Below are positions 8,099 to 16,496 of a DNA stretch of 22,821 nucleotides, piece by piece. The translations under genes and the position numbers were made by a program. Every line of letters starts with the position of its first letter. Within the stretch, counting starts at the first letter, position 1. The DNA is from JBJFGR01 sp051892875. Its GTDB lineage: Bacteria > Pseudomonadota > Gammaproteobacteria > Enterobacterales > Succinivibrionaceae. Below the pieces are notes generated by a model. The model saw only the letters and a list, made by a program, of their open reading frames with translations. It was not told the origin of the DNA and searched no databases. The stretch covers positions 1-22,821 of the forward strand of contig JBJFGR010000017.1 of assembly GCA_051892875.1 (NCBI GenBank), in the 5' to 3' direction.

Positions 8099-9280
8099 TT
8101 AAGTATATGAAAAATATGCCAAAAACTCTCTAATAAATGGTGCTATATAAGAAAATGGAGAGCGATATTCAACATTGATATAAACTTTCCCAAAAACTCC
8201 ATTTTTTATGGGATATGGATATTCACGGTTACTAGTCCAAGCATAACCACTCTTACTTTGTTTATCAGGTATTAATTCTAATACTACACGAAACATAACG
8301 TTATCGGCAACGACTAATTCTGTTAATGATTCATTCATTAACTCTTGTTGTATATATTCTCTATTTATAGGAACTGTGCTAAAATCTCTTACAACACACT
8401 TGATATAACCATATCTACTAGATGGAGCCACATTTGGAGAAAAAAAAGCTCTCATACCATTTTTTAACTTACGAGCTTGTTCCACAGGCATATAAGCAAC
8501 CAAGTAAATACCTCCATCATATTCTGAAGCTACCAACCCTATTTTTTCACCCTTGGTTACAAAAGCACCTTGCTCTTTAAATATCTCTATAACAGTTCCA
8601 GACTTACCTGTTTTTAACCAAAATCTTTCATGAAAAACCTGCTCCAAACCCTCTAAAGTATTTTTTTTATTATTTAAAGATTGAGCTAAATTAAATATTT
8701 GCTGTTCTATTTGAACATTATTCAACGCTTCTAAACCAATGTCTTTTTGAATTAATTCATTATCCATTTCTGAATAGTTAAAATCTTTTTCAATACCTGA
8801 AATTAATCTTTGAGTACGATTTAAACCTTCTTGATAATCATTGGTTAATATATCAAGCTCTCTACTATATTTATTGGGATAACCGACTAAAGATTTAAGT
8901 AGTTCTAATTCTTTACCGATATTAATAAAATCATTTTCAGCAAGTCGTAACTTTAAAAATAAATCTGAATCATAAACTTGACCAATTATTTGATCAGTCG
9001 AAACCGAAGAACCTTGACGAACATTCAAATGAGTGAGGACACCTGAACTTTTTGAAATAATTGGTGCAACACCATTTTTTAATAAAGTGATTCCGACACC
9101 TTCAACATTCTCTGAAATACGACCATAAAATCCCCAAAAAATTACAATCATAAAAAATAGAGAAATAAAAATAAGTAAAATCCAAGTTACTGGTGTTTTT
9201 GTGGTTATTAAAACATACTTACGGTCTGCTCTATTAAGTTGTTCTAATGCTTTTTTTGAAAAAGTAATCTTACTTCCCAT
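8099..9280 (-). CDS. NHLP-type bacteriocin secretion protein (HlyD-family periplasmic adaptor)
   Basis: Membrane-fusion adaptor of 393 residues that would bridge the ABC exporter to the cell envelope. One N-terminal transmembrane segment (about 31-52) is followed by a biotinyl-lipoyl-like half motif (about 66-105: SGVLTHLNVRQGSSV). A charged helical hairpin follows (about 110-235). The second lipoyl half lies near 243-270 (SGTVIEIFKEQGAFVTKGE), before a C-terminal beta domain. The order and length match the HlyD-like protein of NHLP/NHLM export modules. Its ATG begins one base after the flhB stop codon, so it is almost certainly co-transcribed and coupled with flhB. No TolC-like outer-membrane partner is visible in the window. 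Confidence 0.85.
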   Translation of the reverse strand: MGSKITFSKKALEQLNRADRKYVLITTKTPVTWILLIFISLFFMIVIFWGFYGRISENVEGVGITLLKNGVAPIISKSSGVLTHLNVRQGSSVSTDQIIGQVYDSDLFLKLRLAENDFINIGKELELLKSLVGYPNKYSRELDILTNDYQEGLNRTQRLISGIEKDFNYSEMDNELIQKDIGLEALNNVQIEQQIFNLAQSLNNKKNTLEGLEQVFHERFWLKTGKSGTVIEIFKEQGAFVTKGEKIGLVASEYDGGIYLVAYMPVEQARKLKNGMRAFFSPNVAPSSRYGYIKCVVRDFSTVPINREYIQQELMNESLTELVVADNVMFRVVLELIPDKQSKSGYAWTSNREYPYPIKNGVFGKVYINVEYRSPFSYIAPFIREFLAYFSYT

Positions 9281-9281
9281 T

Positions 9282-10412
9282 TTAATATCTCATATCTTCA
9301 GGTATCGGTAAATCCTTCTTTAAAGGCTGTGGTCTTGCACCTTTCCCTTTCTTAAATTGCTTCATTTGAAATACATACGCTAAAACTTGAGCAACTGCTG
9401 CAAATAAACCTCTAGGAATTTCTTCATCAAAATCAGTAGTATAATATAATGCACGAGCTAAAGGAGGAGCTGGAATTATCATGACATTACTTTCTTTTGC
9501 TATTTCTTTTATCTTTTCAGCTATTTCATCCACACCTTTTGCAACTACCAAAGGAGCGGTATTTCCATCTGTTTCGTACTTTAATGCTACAGCATAATGC
9601 GTTGGGTTAGTTACTACTACATCCGCTTCAGGAACCTTTTGCATCATTCTACGATTAATCAATTGACGCATCATATTACGAATTTGTGATTTAACCTGTG
9701 GATTACCTTCTTGATTTTTAAATTCTTCTTTAACTTCTTGCTTGGTCATTTTTAATTGTTCTTTGTGATGCCAAAGCTGATAAGGTGCATCTATGGCAAT
9801 TATAGGAATCATTGCACATACAATGCATAACAATATCCAAAACATTGTAGATATAGCATCTGCCATTGCATAAGTAACTTCCATTGTTGAAAATGACAAG
9901 ATATGCTCTATAGATACTGAAATCAATCCATAACAAATAGATCCAATAAGAGTGATTTTTAAAATAGATTTTACTAATTCTATAACACTATTAGAACTAA
10001 ACACTCTTTTTATTCCGTTCATAGGATTTAATTTATTAAACTTAGGCATCATAGCTTCGGAACTAAAATTCATTCCTCCGACACCTATACTGCCAATAAA
10101 TGCCATAACTAATACTATTGCAAAAAGAGCAATCATTGGAATTGCAACTGATGATAAATGATCAAGGAGCAAACGCTCCATATAGGTAACATCAAAAGCC
10201 TCTGATTTAGAAAATACAAAACTCTTCTTTATTATTTTTACTAAACTTTTATATAGAAGAGATGATACTAACCATAATCCACAAACACCAGATATTAACA
10301 CCAAAAAAGTAGCTAACTCTTTTGAACGAGCTATTTGTCCCTTCTTTCGAGAGTCCTCTATTCGTTTGTCGGTGGGTTGTTCGGTCTTCTCTTGACCATC
10401 TGCTTCTGCCAT
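9282..10412 (-). CDS. flhB: Flagellar type III export apparatus switch protein FlhB
   Basis: Inner-membrane component of the flagellar type III secretion apparatus that switches substrate specificity from rod/hook to filament proteins. The 376 residues cover the whole family: the N-terminal GQEKTEQPTDKR motif, four hydrophobic segments (about 35-55, 90-110, 145-165, 185-208), a charged linker, and the autocleavage motif NPTH at 269-272 in the C-terminal domain, followed by conserved basic and proline-rich residues. Autocleavage should be intact. A type III secretion paralogue (YscU/SctU) is less likely given the FlhB-like ends. It starts 16 bases after parE with an AGGTGA site and ends one base before the HlyD-like gene. 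None of its usual neighbours (fliR, flhA) is present, which is the odd feature. Confidence 0.9.
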   Translation of the reverse strand: MAEADGQEKTEQPTDKRIEDSRKKGQIARSKELATFLVLISGVCGLWLVSSLLYKSLVKIIKKSFVFSKSEAFDVTYMERLLLDHLSSVAIPMIALFAIVLVMAFIGSIGVGGMNFSSEAMMPKFNKLNPMNGIKRVFSSNSVIELVKSILKITLIGSICYGLISVSIEHILSFSTMEVTYAMADAISTMFWILLCIVCAMIPIIAIDAPYQLWHHKEQLKMTKQEVKEEFKNQEGNPQVKSQIRNMMRQLINRRMMQKVPEADVVVTNPTHYAVALKYETDGNTAPLVVAKGVDEIAEKIKEIAKESNVMIIPAPPLARALYYTTDFDEEIPRGLFAAVAQVLAYVFQMKQFKKGKGARPQPLKKDLPIPEDMRY

Positions 10413-10428
10413 TATTCACCTCTTTTAG

Positions 10429-12342
10429 CTAATCTTCTATATCAGCTAAATTACCTTTTTCTTCTAACCAGATTCTACGATCATTTGCTCTGCTTTTTGA
10501 AAGTAACTTATCCATAATTTTTTCTACATTGTCCTCGTTAGTATCGTCAATAGTTAATTGTACCAATCTTCTACTGGAAGGATTTAAAGTAGTTTCTGCT
10601 AATTGATCTGGATTCATTTCACCTAAACCTTTAAATCTTGTTACTTCAATTTGTGTCTTTTTTTTACGCTTTAACTTAGAAATAATAGCTTCTTTTTCCT
10701 CTTCATCCAATGCATAAACAGTTTCTTTTCCATCGTTTATTCTATATAAAGGTGGCATAGCTACATATAAATGCCCCTCTTTCACTAATTTTCTAAAATG
10801 TTTTGTGAATAAAGCTGAAATCAAGGTTCCGATATGTAATCCATCAGAATCAGCATCAGCTAAGATACATATTTTTCCATATCTTAAACCATCTAAGTTA
10901 TCACTATTTGGTTCTAACCCAATAGCAACCGCTATATCTCTTATACATTCAGACTCAAAAAGTTTATCATCATCAACTTCCCAAGTATTTAAGATTTTTC
11001 CTCTTAAAGGTAAAATAGCTTGAAACTCACGATCTCTAGCACTATTTGCCGAACCTCCAGCGGAATCCCCTTCCACCAAAAATAATTCCCCCCTTTCAGG
11101 ATCCGTGGTAGAACAATCTTTTAGTTTCCCTGGTAAAGTAGGTCCTGAAGTTGCTTTTTTTCTTGCGACAGTTTTTGCGGATTTAGTTCGAGCAAGTGCT
11201 TGAGCTATACATATATTTACAATAGCAGTGCCTGCTTCAACATTTGAATTTAACCACAAACTAAAATTATCTTTTACTGCATTAGAAACTATAGACACAC
11301 AATCTCTATTTGATAATTTTTCCTTTGTTTGCCCAGCAAATTGAGGTTCCTGAATTTTAATTGAAAGAACAAAAGAACAATTATCCCAAATATCATCAAT
11401 TGTTAATTTTAAATTTTTGGGAAGTAAATTATGATGCTCACAAAAATCTTTTATAGCATCATTAGCAGCAACTCGTAAACCATTAACATGGGTACCACCA
11501 AGAGGAGTGGGTATCAAATTAACATATGATTCACTTACTAAGTTTTTATGATCTGGTGTCCATACCATTGCCCAATCAATAACTGAATTATCAACCTCCA
11601 TATGTCCTGCATATGGTAGATCAGTTGGTAAATACTCATTTTCACCAAGAATAGTTTTTAAATAATCTTGTAAATCACCTTTATAGCACCAACTGTATTT
11701 TGCACCTGTATTTTTATCCAAAAAATTTATTGTCAATCCAGGACAAAGAACAGCCTTTGCTTTTAAAAGACTTATTAATGAATTAACTCTAAAAGTTGTT
11801 CTATCAAAATATTTATGATCTGGCCAAAAACGAATTTTAGTTCCTGTATTTCGTTTACCTACAGTGCCAATAATGTGCAAATCTTCTGATTTAACACCAT
11901 TTACATACGCCATAGCATAAACATTACCATTTCTTTTTACTTCAACTTGTAGTGAAGACGATAATGCATTAACAACACTTACACCAACACCGTGTAAACC
12001 ACCAGAAAAAGCGTAATTTTTATTTGAAAATTTTCCGCCTGCATGAAGTCTACCAAAAATCAATTCTATTGCTGGTACTTTTTCAATCGAATGCATATCT
12101 ACAGGCATTCCTCGACCATTATCTGCAACCTCAAGAGATTGATCTTCATACAATACAACATCAATTTTATTTGCAAAACCAGCTAAAGCTTCATCCACAC
12201 TGTTATCAATCACTTCCATACCTAAATGATTAGGACTGGTTGTATCTGTATACATCCCTGGACGTCTACGAACAGGATCCAACCCCTCTAAAACCTCAAT
12301 AGAATCACCATCGTAGCTATTAACAAGATCTTCTTTAGCCAT
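10429..12342 (-). CDS. parE: DNA topoisomerase IV subunit B
   Basis: ATPase subunit of topoisomerase IV, which with ParC decatenates daughter chromosomes. At 637 residues it is close to the 630 of E. coli ParE and clearly shorter than GyrB. Visible motifs are the GHKL ATP site (EVIDNSVDEA near 43-52, DNGRGMP near 74-80, GGLHGVGVSVVNALS near 113-127), the TOPRIM EGDSAGG motif and DADSDG acidic cluster, and the C-terminal RFKGLGEMNP. It has an AGGTGA ribosome site. It follows yqiA, as in E. coli, but after a 180-base AT-rich gap that probably holds its own promoter. flhB and the exporter genes follow so closely that they probably share its transcript. parC is not in the window. Confidence 0.96.
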   Translation of the reverse strand: MAKEDLVNSYDGDSIEVLEGLDPVRRRPGMYTDTTSPNHLGMEVIDNSVDEALAGFANKIDVVLYEDQSLEVADNGRGMPVDMHSIEKVPAIELIFGRLHAGGKFSNKNYAFSGGLHGVGVSVVNALSSSLQVEVKRNGNVYAMAYVNGVKSEDLHIIGTVGKRNTGTKIRFWPDHKYFDRTTFRVNSLISLLKAKAVLCPGLTINFLDKNTGAKYSWCYKGDLQDYLKTILGENEYLPTDLPYAGHMEVDNSVIDWAMVWTPDHKNLVSESYVNLIPTPLGGTHVNGLRVAANDAIKDFCEHHNLLPKNLKLTIDDIWDNCSFVLSIKIQEPQFAGQTKEKLSNRDCVSIVSNAVKDNFSLWLNSNVEAGTAIVNICIAQALARTKSAKTVARKKATSGPTLPGKLKDCSTTDPERGELFLVEGDSAGGSANSARDREFQAILPLRGKILNTWEVDDDKLFESECIRDIAVAIGLEPNSDNLDGLRYGKICILADADSDGLHIGTLISALFTKHFRKLVKEGHLYVAMPPLYRINDGKETVYALDEEEKEAIISKLKRKKKTQIEVTRFKGLGEMNPDQLAETTLNPSSRRLVQLTIDDTNEDNVEKIMDKLLSKSRANDRRIWLEEKGNLADIED

Positions 12343-12361
12343 ACATCACCTTTAATTATAT

Positions 12362-12430
12362 TTATTGCTCTGTCTATTTTTCTATTTCTTTTTTTTAATT
12401 TTCTATTTATTTTTTTAATTAATGCTCTGT
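12362..12430. repeat. Short direct repeat upstream of parE
   Basis: Two near-identical 12-base copies, TTATTGCTCTGT at 12362-12373 and TTAATGCTCTGT at 12419-12430, differ at one base and lie 57 bases apart centre to centre. Between them TCTATTT recurs three times in a T-rich tract. The second copy overlaps the candidate -35. They could be operator half-sites or chance in low-complexity DNA. Confidence 0.4.
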
Positions 12431-12433
12431 AAA
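12404..12433 (-). promoter_or_regulatory. Candidate promoter upstream of parE
   Basis: On the minus strand TTTACA (12428-12433) and TAAATA (12404-12409) are separated by 18 bases, about 60 bases upstream of the parE ATG. The whole 180-base gap is very AT-rich, so chance matches are likely. If real, it would let parE and the flhB/exporter genes be expressed independently of cpdA-yqiA. Confidence 0.35.
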
Positions 12434-12522
12434 CAAATACATTAGAATATTATTTTACCAATTTTTTAACATAATTGAAGTTCGTAAAAAAAATATTAAT
12501 GCAGATTACAAAAAAATAGACT

Positions 12523-13113
12523 TTATTTTCTTAAAAACTTAATAATTTCAGGTAAATAAGAATCAAAACCTTCAAACCTGTGATTTCCACCATCTTCTAT
12601 ATGAACTAATGCAGCATCATGAAGTAAAGAACAAGAATTTTCATATGATAAAACTTCATCCCCCCTTTGTACAAAAAGAGCTAGTAATTTTGGATTTATA
12701 GAATAATCAGCTGCAATCTTCTTTACATTTTCGATATCTTGATGCGTAATTGTAAACTCTATTTGGGTATAAGGATTTATATGATTTTTATCTACATAAC
12801 TACCCATAAGGTCCCAAGGATAAACACAGGGATTTATTAACACAGCCTTGATATTATATTTAGCACTCATATACATTGATAAAAAACCACCCATAGAGCT
12901 TCCAATCAATGATACCTTAAAATCTTTACGGATGTATGATTTAATTAAAAGATCTAGTTCTGCAAATGCTTCTTTTGGGGTATTGGGCAAATCTATAGAA
13001 TCATAATGAAGATCTGGTTCATATGAAATTATATATTCTTTTGTTTGAGTAGCTTTCAAAGCACGTGCTGATGACAAAAAACCATGTACATAAATAACAA
13101 CATGCTTATCCAT
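12523..13113 (-). CDS. yqiA: YqiA-family alpha/beta-hydrolase esterase
   Basis: Small cytoplasmic esterase (196 residues) of the YqiA family. The HGFLSS oxyanion loop is at 10-15, the nucleophile Ser73 lies in GSSMGG, the acid is probably Asp152 in QRGDEV, and His178 sits in GGNHRFEGF, so the triad is complete. E. coli YqiA hydrolyses short-chain acyl esters; the physiological substrate is not known. The ATG at 13113 has GAGG overlapping the end of cpdA, whose stop is only 3 bases upstream, so the pair is co-translated. The cpdA-yqiA-parE order is the same as in E. coli, which supports the assignment. Confidence 0.9.
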   Translation of the reverse strand: MDKHVVIYVHGFLSSARALKATQTKEYIISYEPDLHYDSIDLPNTPKEAFAELDLLIKSYIRKDFKVSLIGSSMGGFLSMYMSAKYNIKAVLINPCVYPWDLMGSYVDKNHINPYTQIEFTITHQDIENVKKIAADYSINPKLLALFVQRGDEVLSYENSCSLLHDAALVHIEDGGNHRFEGFDSYLPEIIKFLRK

Positions 13114-13116
13114 ACC

Positions 13117-13998
13117 TCAATAACCTCCGATGGCAAAATCGGGTATAAAGTTAGAAAATTCTAATCTATTAACAAATGTTTCAATTGAACCGTTAGGATA
13201 AAACCTCACATATCTCCAACCTGGACCTTTTGCATCCAAGCTAAAATTAAAACTATAAGGAGCAAACTGAATGCTTGTAGATGGAGAAGATATAAATCTT
13301 AAACCACATTCATCCACAAAATCATGTTCTTGATGAACATGTCCACAAAGAACAAGTTTTATCTGGGAATTTGAATGAGCTAAGCTTAGCAACTCCTCTT
13401 TATTCTTCAAAGTATGTTGATCTAACCAAGAACTATTTACATAAAAAGAATTATGATGCAAACAAACTACAGCATTTAACTCAGGTCGACGATTTATACA
13501 CATTCTTGCGTATTCAAGTTCAGAATCAGTTATCCAACCTAAAGGAGAACTATATACTTGAGTATTTAATAAAATAAACTGCCAATTACCGATTACCACA
13601 TTGCGTGCAGCACTTATGCCTAAACCTGGCATAATTCGGCGCATTTTAGGACCATCATCATGATTACCAGGTAACCAATAAACAGGTCTATTTAATTGCT
13701 TAACCATATTCGAAAAACGGACATAAGCTCCCTCCGAATAATCTTGAGCAATATCTCCAGTCACTAATACTAAATCAAAATTAATATTTTGTTGAGAAAC
13801 AGCATCAAGAACAGCCTGAAAACTACTAGCCGTATGAACACCTAATAGTTTTCCATTTTCTTCTGAAAATAAATGCATATCGGACAATTGTAATACAGAA
13901 AAAGTCCCGTCATTACTGCTAGGGATTAATATACTCTGTTCATTAGTCACAATGTTAATTCCTAAAAAATCATTAATGGTAATGCTAAGCGTAGTCAT
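13117..13998 (-). CDS. cpdA: 3',5'-cyclic AMP phosphodiesterase (class III)
   Basis: Cytoplasmic metallophosphoesterase that hydrolyses cAMP to AMP and so tunes Crp-dependent regulation. The dimetal motifs appear in order: DMH in LSDMHLF, GD in VTGDIAQD, GNHD in LPGNHDD, an HH pair in CLHHNSF and GHVH in LCGHVHQEHD. The C-terminal APYSFNFSLD and PGWRYVRF segments match CpdA. The reading frame is open upstream to a TTG at 14046 (309 residues), but the ATG at 13998 gives 293 residues, nearer the 275 of E. coli CpdA, and I prefer it; neither has a strong ribosome site. yqiA follows after 3 bases. The enzyme's presence implies cAMP signalling in this organism. Confidence 0.9.
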   Translation of the reverse strand: MTTLSITINDFLGINIVTNEQSILIPSSNDGTFSVLQLSDMHLFSEENGKLLGVHTASSFQAVLDAVSQQNINFDLVLVTGDIAQDYSEGAYVRFSNMVKQLNRPVYWLPGNHDDGPKMRRIMPGLGISAARNVVIGNWQFILLNTQVYSSPLGWITDSELEYARMCINRRPELNAVVCLHHNSFYVNSSWLDQHTLKNKEELLSLAHSNSQIKLVLCGHVHQEHDFVDECGLRFISSPSTSIQFAPYSFNFSLDAKGPGWRYVRFYPNGSIETFVNRLEFSNFIPDFAIGGY

Positions 13999-14046
13999 TT
14001 TTGAAATTATGTATGACAACACTGAACTGCATTCTATATCATACAA

Positions 14047-14278
14047 TAATAAACACTATTGTTATATAATTTAATAATGACATATAAACTTTTATATCAT
14101 AGTTCGGAAGTATTACACAAATTATTGATTTTTAAAAACTATATTTAAAAATAATTTTAAAAAAAGTGATGTACTGCTATTTATTATCAAATCTTACTTC
14201 GTACAATAATTATACAACCTAGATATCGGCTTGGTATTTTTTGTGCTTTTTTACAATTTTTTAAATTGAATAAACTAC
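14047..14278. other. AT-rich intergenic spacer without a recognisable gene
   Basis: This 232-base gap lies between the VOC gene and cpdA. It holds runs of A and T, only a few tiny open frames of about 20 codons without ribosome sites, and no tRNA-like or terminator-grade hairpin. It presumably carries the cpdA promoter on the minus strand, but no -35/-10 pair stands out. Confidence 0.6.
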
Positions 14279-14671
14279 TCACAAAGTTAATTCAATTAAA
14301 TTATTTTCAATTGCAATTATAGCACTTTCATAATAACCATCACCAGTAGTACGAGGTCCACTAATAACTTCATATCCTGCATTTCTGAGCTTTTCCGTTA
14401 ATAAATCAACTTTTTCTTTTGAACCTACAGAAAAAGCCAGATGCACAAAACCTGTTCTATTAATAGTTTTTGGGAGATTATCAAGATTATCTTTATGCAT
14501 TATTTCTAACCTTGCTCCACAATTACCTAAAAACTCTAAAAAATAAGATTTAAAACCTGTTTTTTGATTATGATATAAAGTTGATGATTTTGCTTCAAAA
14601 AATTTTATAAAAAATTCCTTTGCACCTTCCAAATCTTCTACATACATGGCTATGTGTTCTATAGAAATCAT
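14279..14671 (-). CDS. VOC superfamily (glyoxalase/dioxygenase-fold) protein
   Basis: A single 130-residue vicinal-oxygen-chelate domain with the paired beta-alpha-beta-beta-beta pattern. Candidate metal ligands are at the standard places: His6 (IEHIAM), Glu56 (RLEIM), His77 (GFVHLAFS) and Glu127 (NLIELTL), so it is probably a functional metalloenzyme. The His-Glu-His-Glu set and length resemble lactoylglutathione-lyase-like and methylmalonyl-CoA-epimerase-like proteins, but the substrate cannot be read from the sequence. It starts 38 bases after the AAA-ATPase_like gene and is probably on the same transcript. The ribosome site is weak (AGAG). No neighbour suggests a pathway. Confidence 0.8.
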   Translation of the reverse strand: MISIEHIAMYVEDLEGAKEFFIKFFEAKSSTLYHNQKTGFKSYFLEFLGNCGARLEIMHKDNLDNLPKTINRTGFVHLAFSVGSKEKVDLLTEKLRNAGYEVISGPRTTGDGYYESAIIAIENNLIELTL

Positions 14672-14709
14672 AAAAACTTACTCTCTAAAAAATTCCGTAA
14701 ATTTATAAC

Positions 14710-16350
14710 TTATACAACATATATTGAATTATATGAAATAGACAAATTATTTGGTTCTTTTGGGTCATAATTTACATTATATATTAGAGCTGGAATTTTT
14801 CCTTTATATCCGTTTACTGATTGCATAAATTGAATATCACATTGACGTAAACTTGCAACATCATTAATAGAATCATAAATATCAACATTTAAGGAAACCG
14901 TTATAACAATAAAACTATTGGGTATCGAAACATGTTTTAATAAAAAATAATTTCTAAACGGTATAACAGTGTAATTACTCACTCCTGTTAATAAATCTCT
15001 AACAATTTGCCATAAACTGCATAATTTACTATTAATATTAAATTGACGTTGAGCTTCTATATATCTAAATAAATGATCTTTAAAAACATTTCCCTGTTTT
15101 GCTTCTAAATCATCTTCCAACATGTTTATATCAGATGCAATTTTTGATATTTTATTCAAAAAATCATCAACTTGAGCAATTTCATCAGATATTGCAAAAG
15201 ATACTTCTTTATTAACTAATTGTGCAGTATCAACAGGCTGATTTGAAACTCTAACTAGAGAAAGAATCCCGTAGCTAGACAGTCTTTCAAGAAATCTTCT
15301 GGAAAAGGAATATAACTCTCTGTTTTTTTGAGCTGATATTCTAGGATCATAGACATTTAATGATGAATTAGTTAGCTCATTATTAGTTAGTAATCTGGCT
15401 ACTCCCATATCACCTGATAACAAATAAAAACCAAAACCATCATTTAATACTGTACGAGCGTAGTCTACCGCAGGTTTTACATCAATAGTTAAAAATAAAT
15501 CATTCTCTTGAATTGCTTTAAAAGCAGACTCAAATCTCATTGAACCACCTACATAGTGACCACACCAATCATAAATTTCATCTGATGACAATTCTGAATA
15601 ATTATTTGCTAATAATGTTTCCAATTCTTCAAATGTTAAACCACACCAACCACATAGACTATCATATACCTCATGATTTGGATCACTTATATCAAAAAAT
15701 AAATACTGCTGATTTGCCAAATCAGGATCACGAAGATTATTTACAGTATTTGGCATATGTGAACTAGTAAACAGAGCATAGATAACATTATCTCGATAAC
15801 ATAAGTCATACAATTGAGTACATAATCTAGACCATGAAATTAGAAGATTTCTAGTTTGAGTAACATTTAAAATAAAATTATCAAGGTTTTTAAAAATTAT
15901 TACAGGCTGTTTTCCTGTAACACTATAAATAGTCCTAAACTGCTTTATAATATCGTTTCTTGGTAAACTTGAAATATTCGGAAAAATTGCTTTTATTGCC
16001 ACTGCAGTTTGAGCACACATTTCCATAATAACATCATTATATGAAGAATTTAAGTTAATACCATTAAAATCATATACTAAGGAGATAAACCCATTCCTCT
16101 TAGCCATTAATTCATGACAATGATAAATATCAGTATTTTCAAATAACTTTTGGGGATATCTAAAATCATAAAATGTAGCTAACATATCCACAAAAGTTGA
16201 CACACCTAGACCGTTAGGAGCAACGAAAGAGATAAAAGGATGCTTTTCGATTTCTTTATCTAAAGCCTTTATATAATAAGTCTTATCAATAAAAAATTCG
16301 CTATCTTTTATACTGCAATATAAATTATCTCTAGTGATATCTATGATCAT
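14710..16350 (-). CDS. Diverged AAA-ATPase_like protein with degenerate nucleotide-binding motifs
   Basis: A 546-residue protein recognisable as AAA-ATPase_like (PF09820-type) from its N-terminus: FIDKTYYIKAL at 20-30 corresponds to the family's 'yvDKT..I..L' motif just before the P-loop. The P-loop itself reads APNGLGVST (44-52): the lysine of GKS/T is replaced by Val50. The strand expected to hold Walker B reads VIIFKNLDNFI, lacking the usual DEYD acidic pair. The middle part (about 260-380) follows the family's helical lid region. The C-terminal ~150 residues sit where relatives often carry a PD-(D/E)XK-like nuclease domain, but I see no clear catalytic set. ATP hydrolysis is therefore doubtful; it may be a regulatory or binding relative. 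It has its own promoter and a poor ribosome site. Function unknown. Confidence 0.7.
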   Translation of the reverse strand: MIIDITRDNLYCSIKDSEFFIDKTYYIKALDKEIEKHPFISFVAPNGLGVSTFVDMLATFYDFRYPQKLFENTDIYHCHELMAKRNGFISLVYDFNGINLNSSYNDVIMEMCAQTAVAIKAIFPNISSLPRNDIIKQFRTIYSVTGKQPVIIFKNLDNFILNVTQTRNLLISWSRLCTQLYDLCYRDNVIYALFTSSHMPNTVNNLRDPDLANQQYLFFDISDPNHEVYDSLCGWCGLTFEELETLLANNYSELSSDEIYDWCGHYVGGSMRFESAFKAIQENDLFLTIDVKPAVDYARTVLNDGFGFYLLSGDMGVARLLTNNELTNSSLNVYDPRISAQKNRELYSFSRRFLERLSSYGILSLVRVSNQPVDTAQLVNKEVSFAISDEIAQVDDFLNKISKIASDINMLEDDLEAKQGNVFKDHLFRYIEAQRQFNINSKLCSLWQIVRDLLTGVSNYTVIPFRNYFLLKHVSIPNSFIVITVSLNVDIYDSINDVASLRQCDIQFMQSVNGYKGKIPALIYNVNYDPKEPNNLSISYNSIYVV

Positions 16351-16388
16351 AATAAAAACACTTTAGTTTTAAGACGTAATAAAGATGT

Positions 16389-16416
16389 ATAATACCAAAA
16401 AACATACATTTTTCAA
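16389..16416 (-). promoter_or_regulatory. Putative sigma70 promoter of the AAA-ATPase_like gene
   Basis: On the minus strand TTGAAA (16411-16416) and TATTAT (16389-16394) are 16 bases apart; shifting one base gives ATTATA at 17. They sit about 40 bases upstream of the ATG at 16350 and just downstream of the fabF terminator, where a new promoter is needed. Confidence 0.5.
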
Positions 16417-16424
16417 CAAAGAAC

Positions 16425-16458
16425 AACAAAAAAGAGCAACATTTAAATGTTACTCTTT
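16425..16458 (-). terminator. Rho-independent terminator after fabF
   Basis: Stem AAAGAG / CTCTTT plus an inner palindrome AACATTTAAATGTT separated by one mismatch, followed on the minus strand by a TTTTTTGTTGTT tract. It lies about 40 bases past the fabF stop and ends the fatty-acid cluster. A short T run on the other side may make it work in both directions. Confidence 0.75.
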
Positions 16459-16496
16459 TAAATAAAATAAATAGTAAATACTATTTAAGCATTATA

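Noticed and set aside
9730..9936. Second minus-strand frame of 68 codons overlapping flhB
   Set aside because: It is out of frame with flhB, which is intact and conserved through this part; no evidence for a nested gene.
14077..14148. Plus-strand 23-codon frame in the spacer upstream of cpdA, considered as a small peptide gene
   Set aside because: No ribosome site, no GG motif, and AT-rich DNA yields such frames by chance.
16468..16485. AT-only inverted repeat after fabF
   Set aside because: AAATAGTA / TACTATTT would leave a two-base loop and is weak; the larger hairpin just beyond it explains termination.
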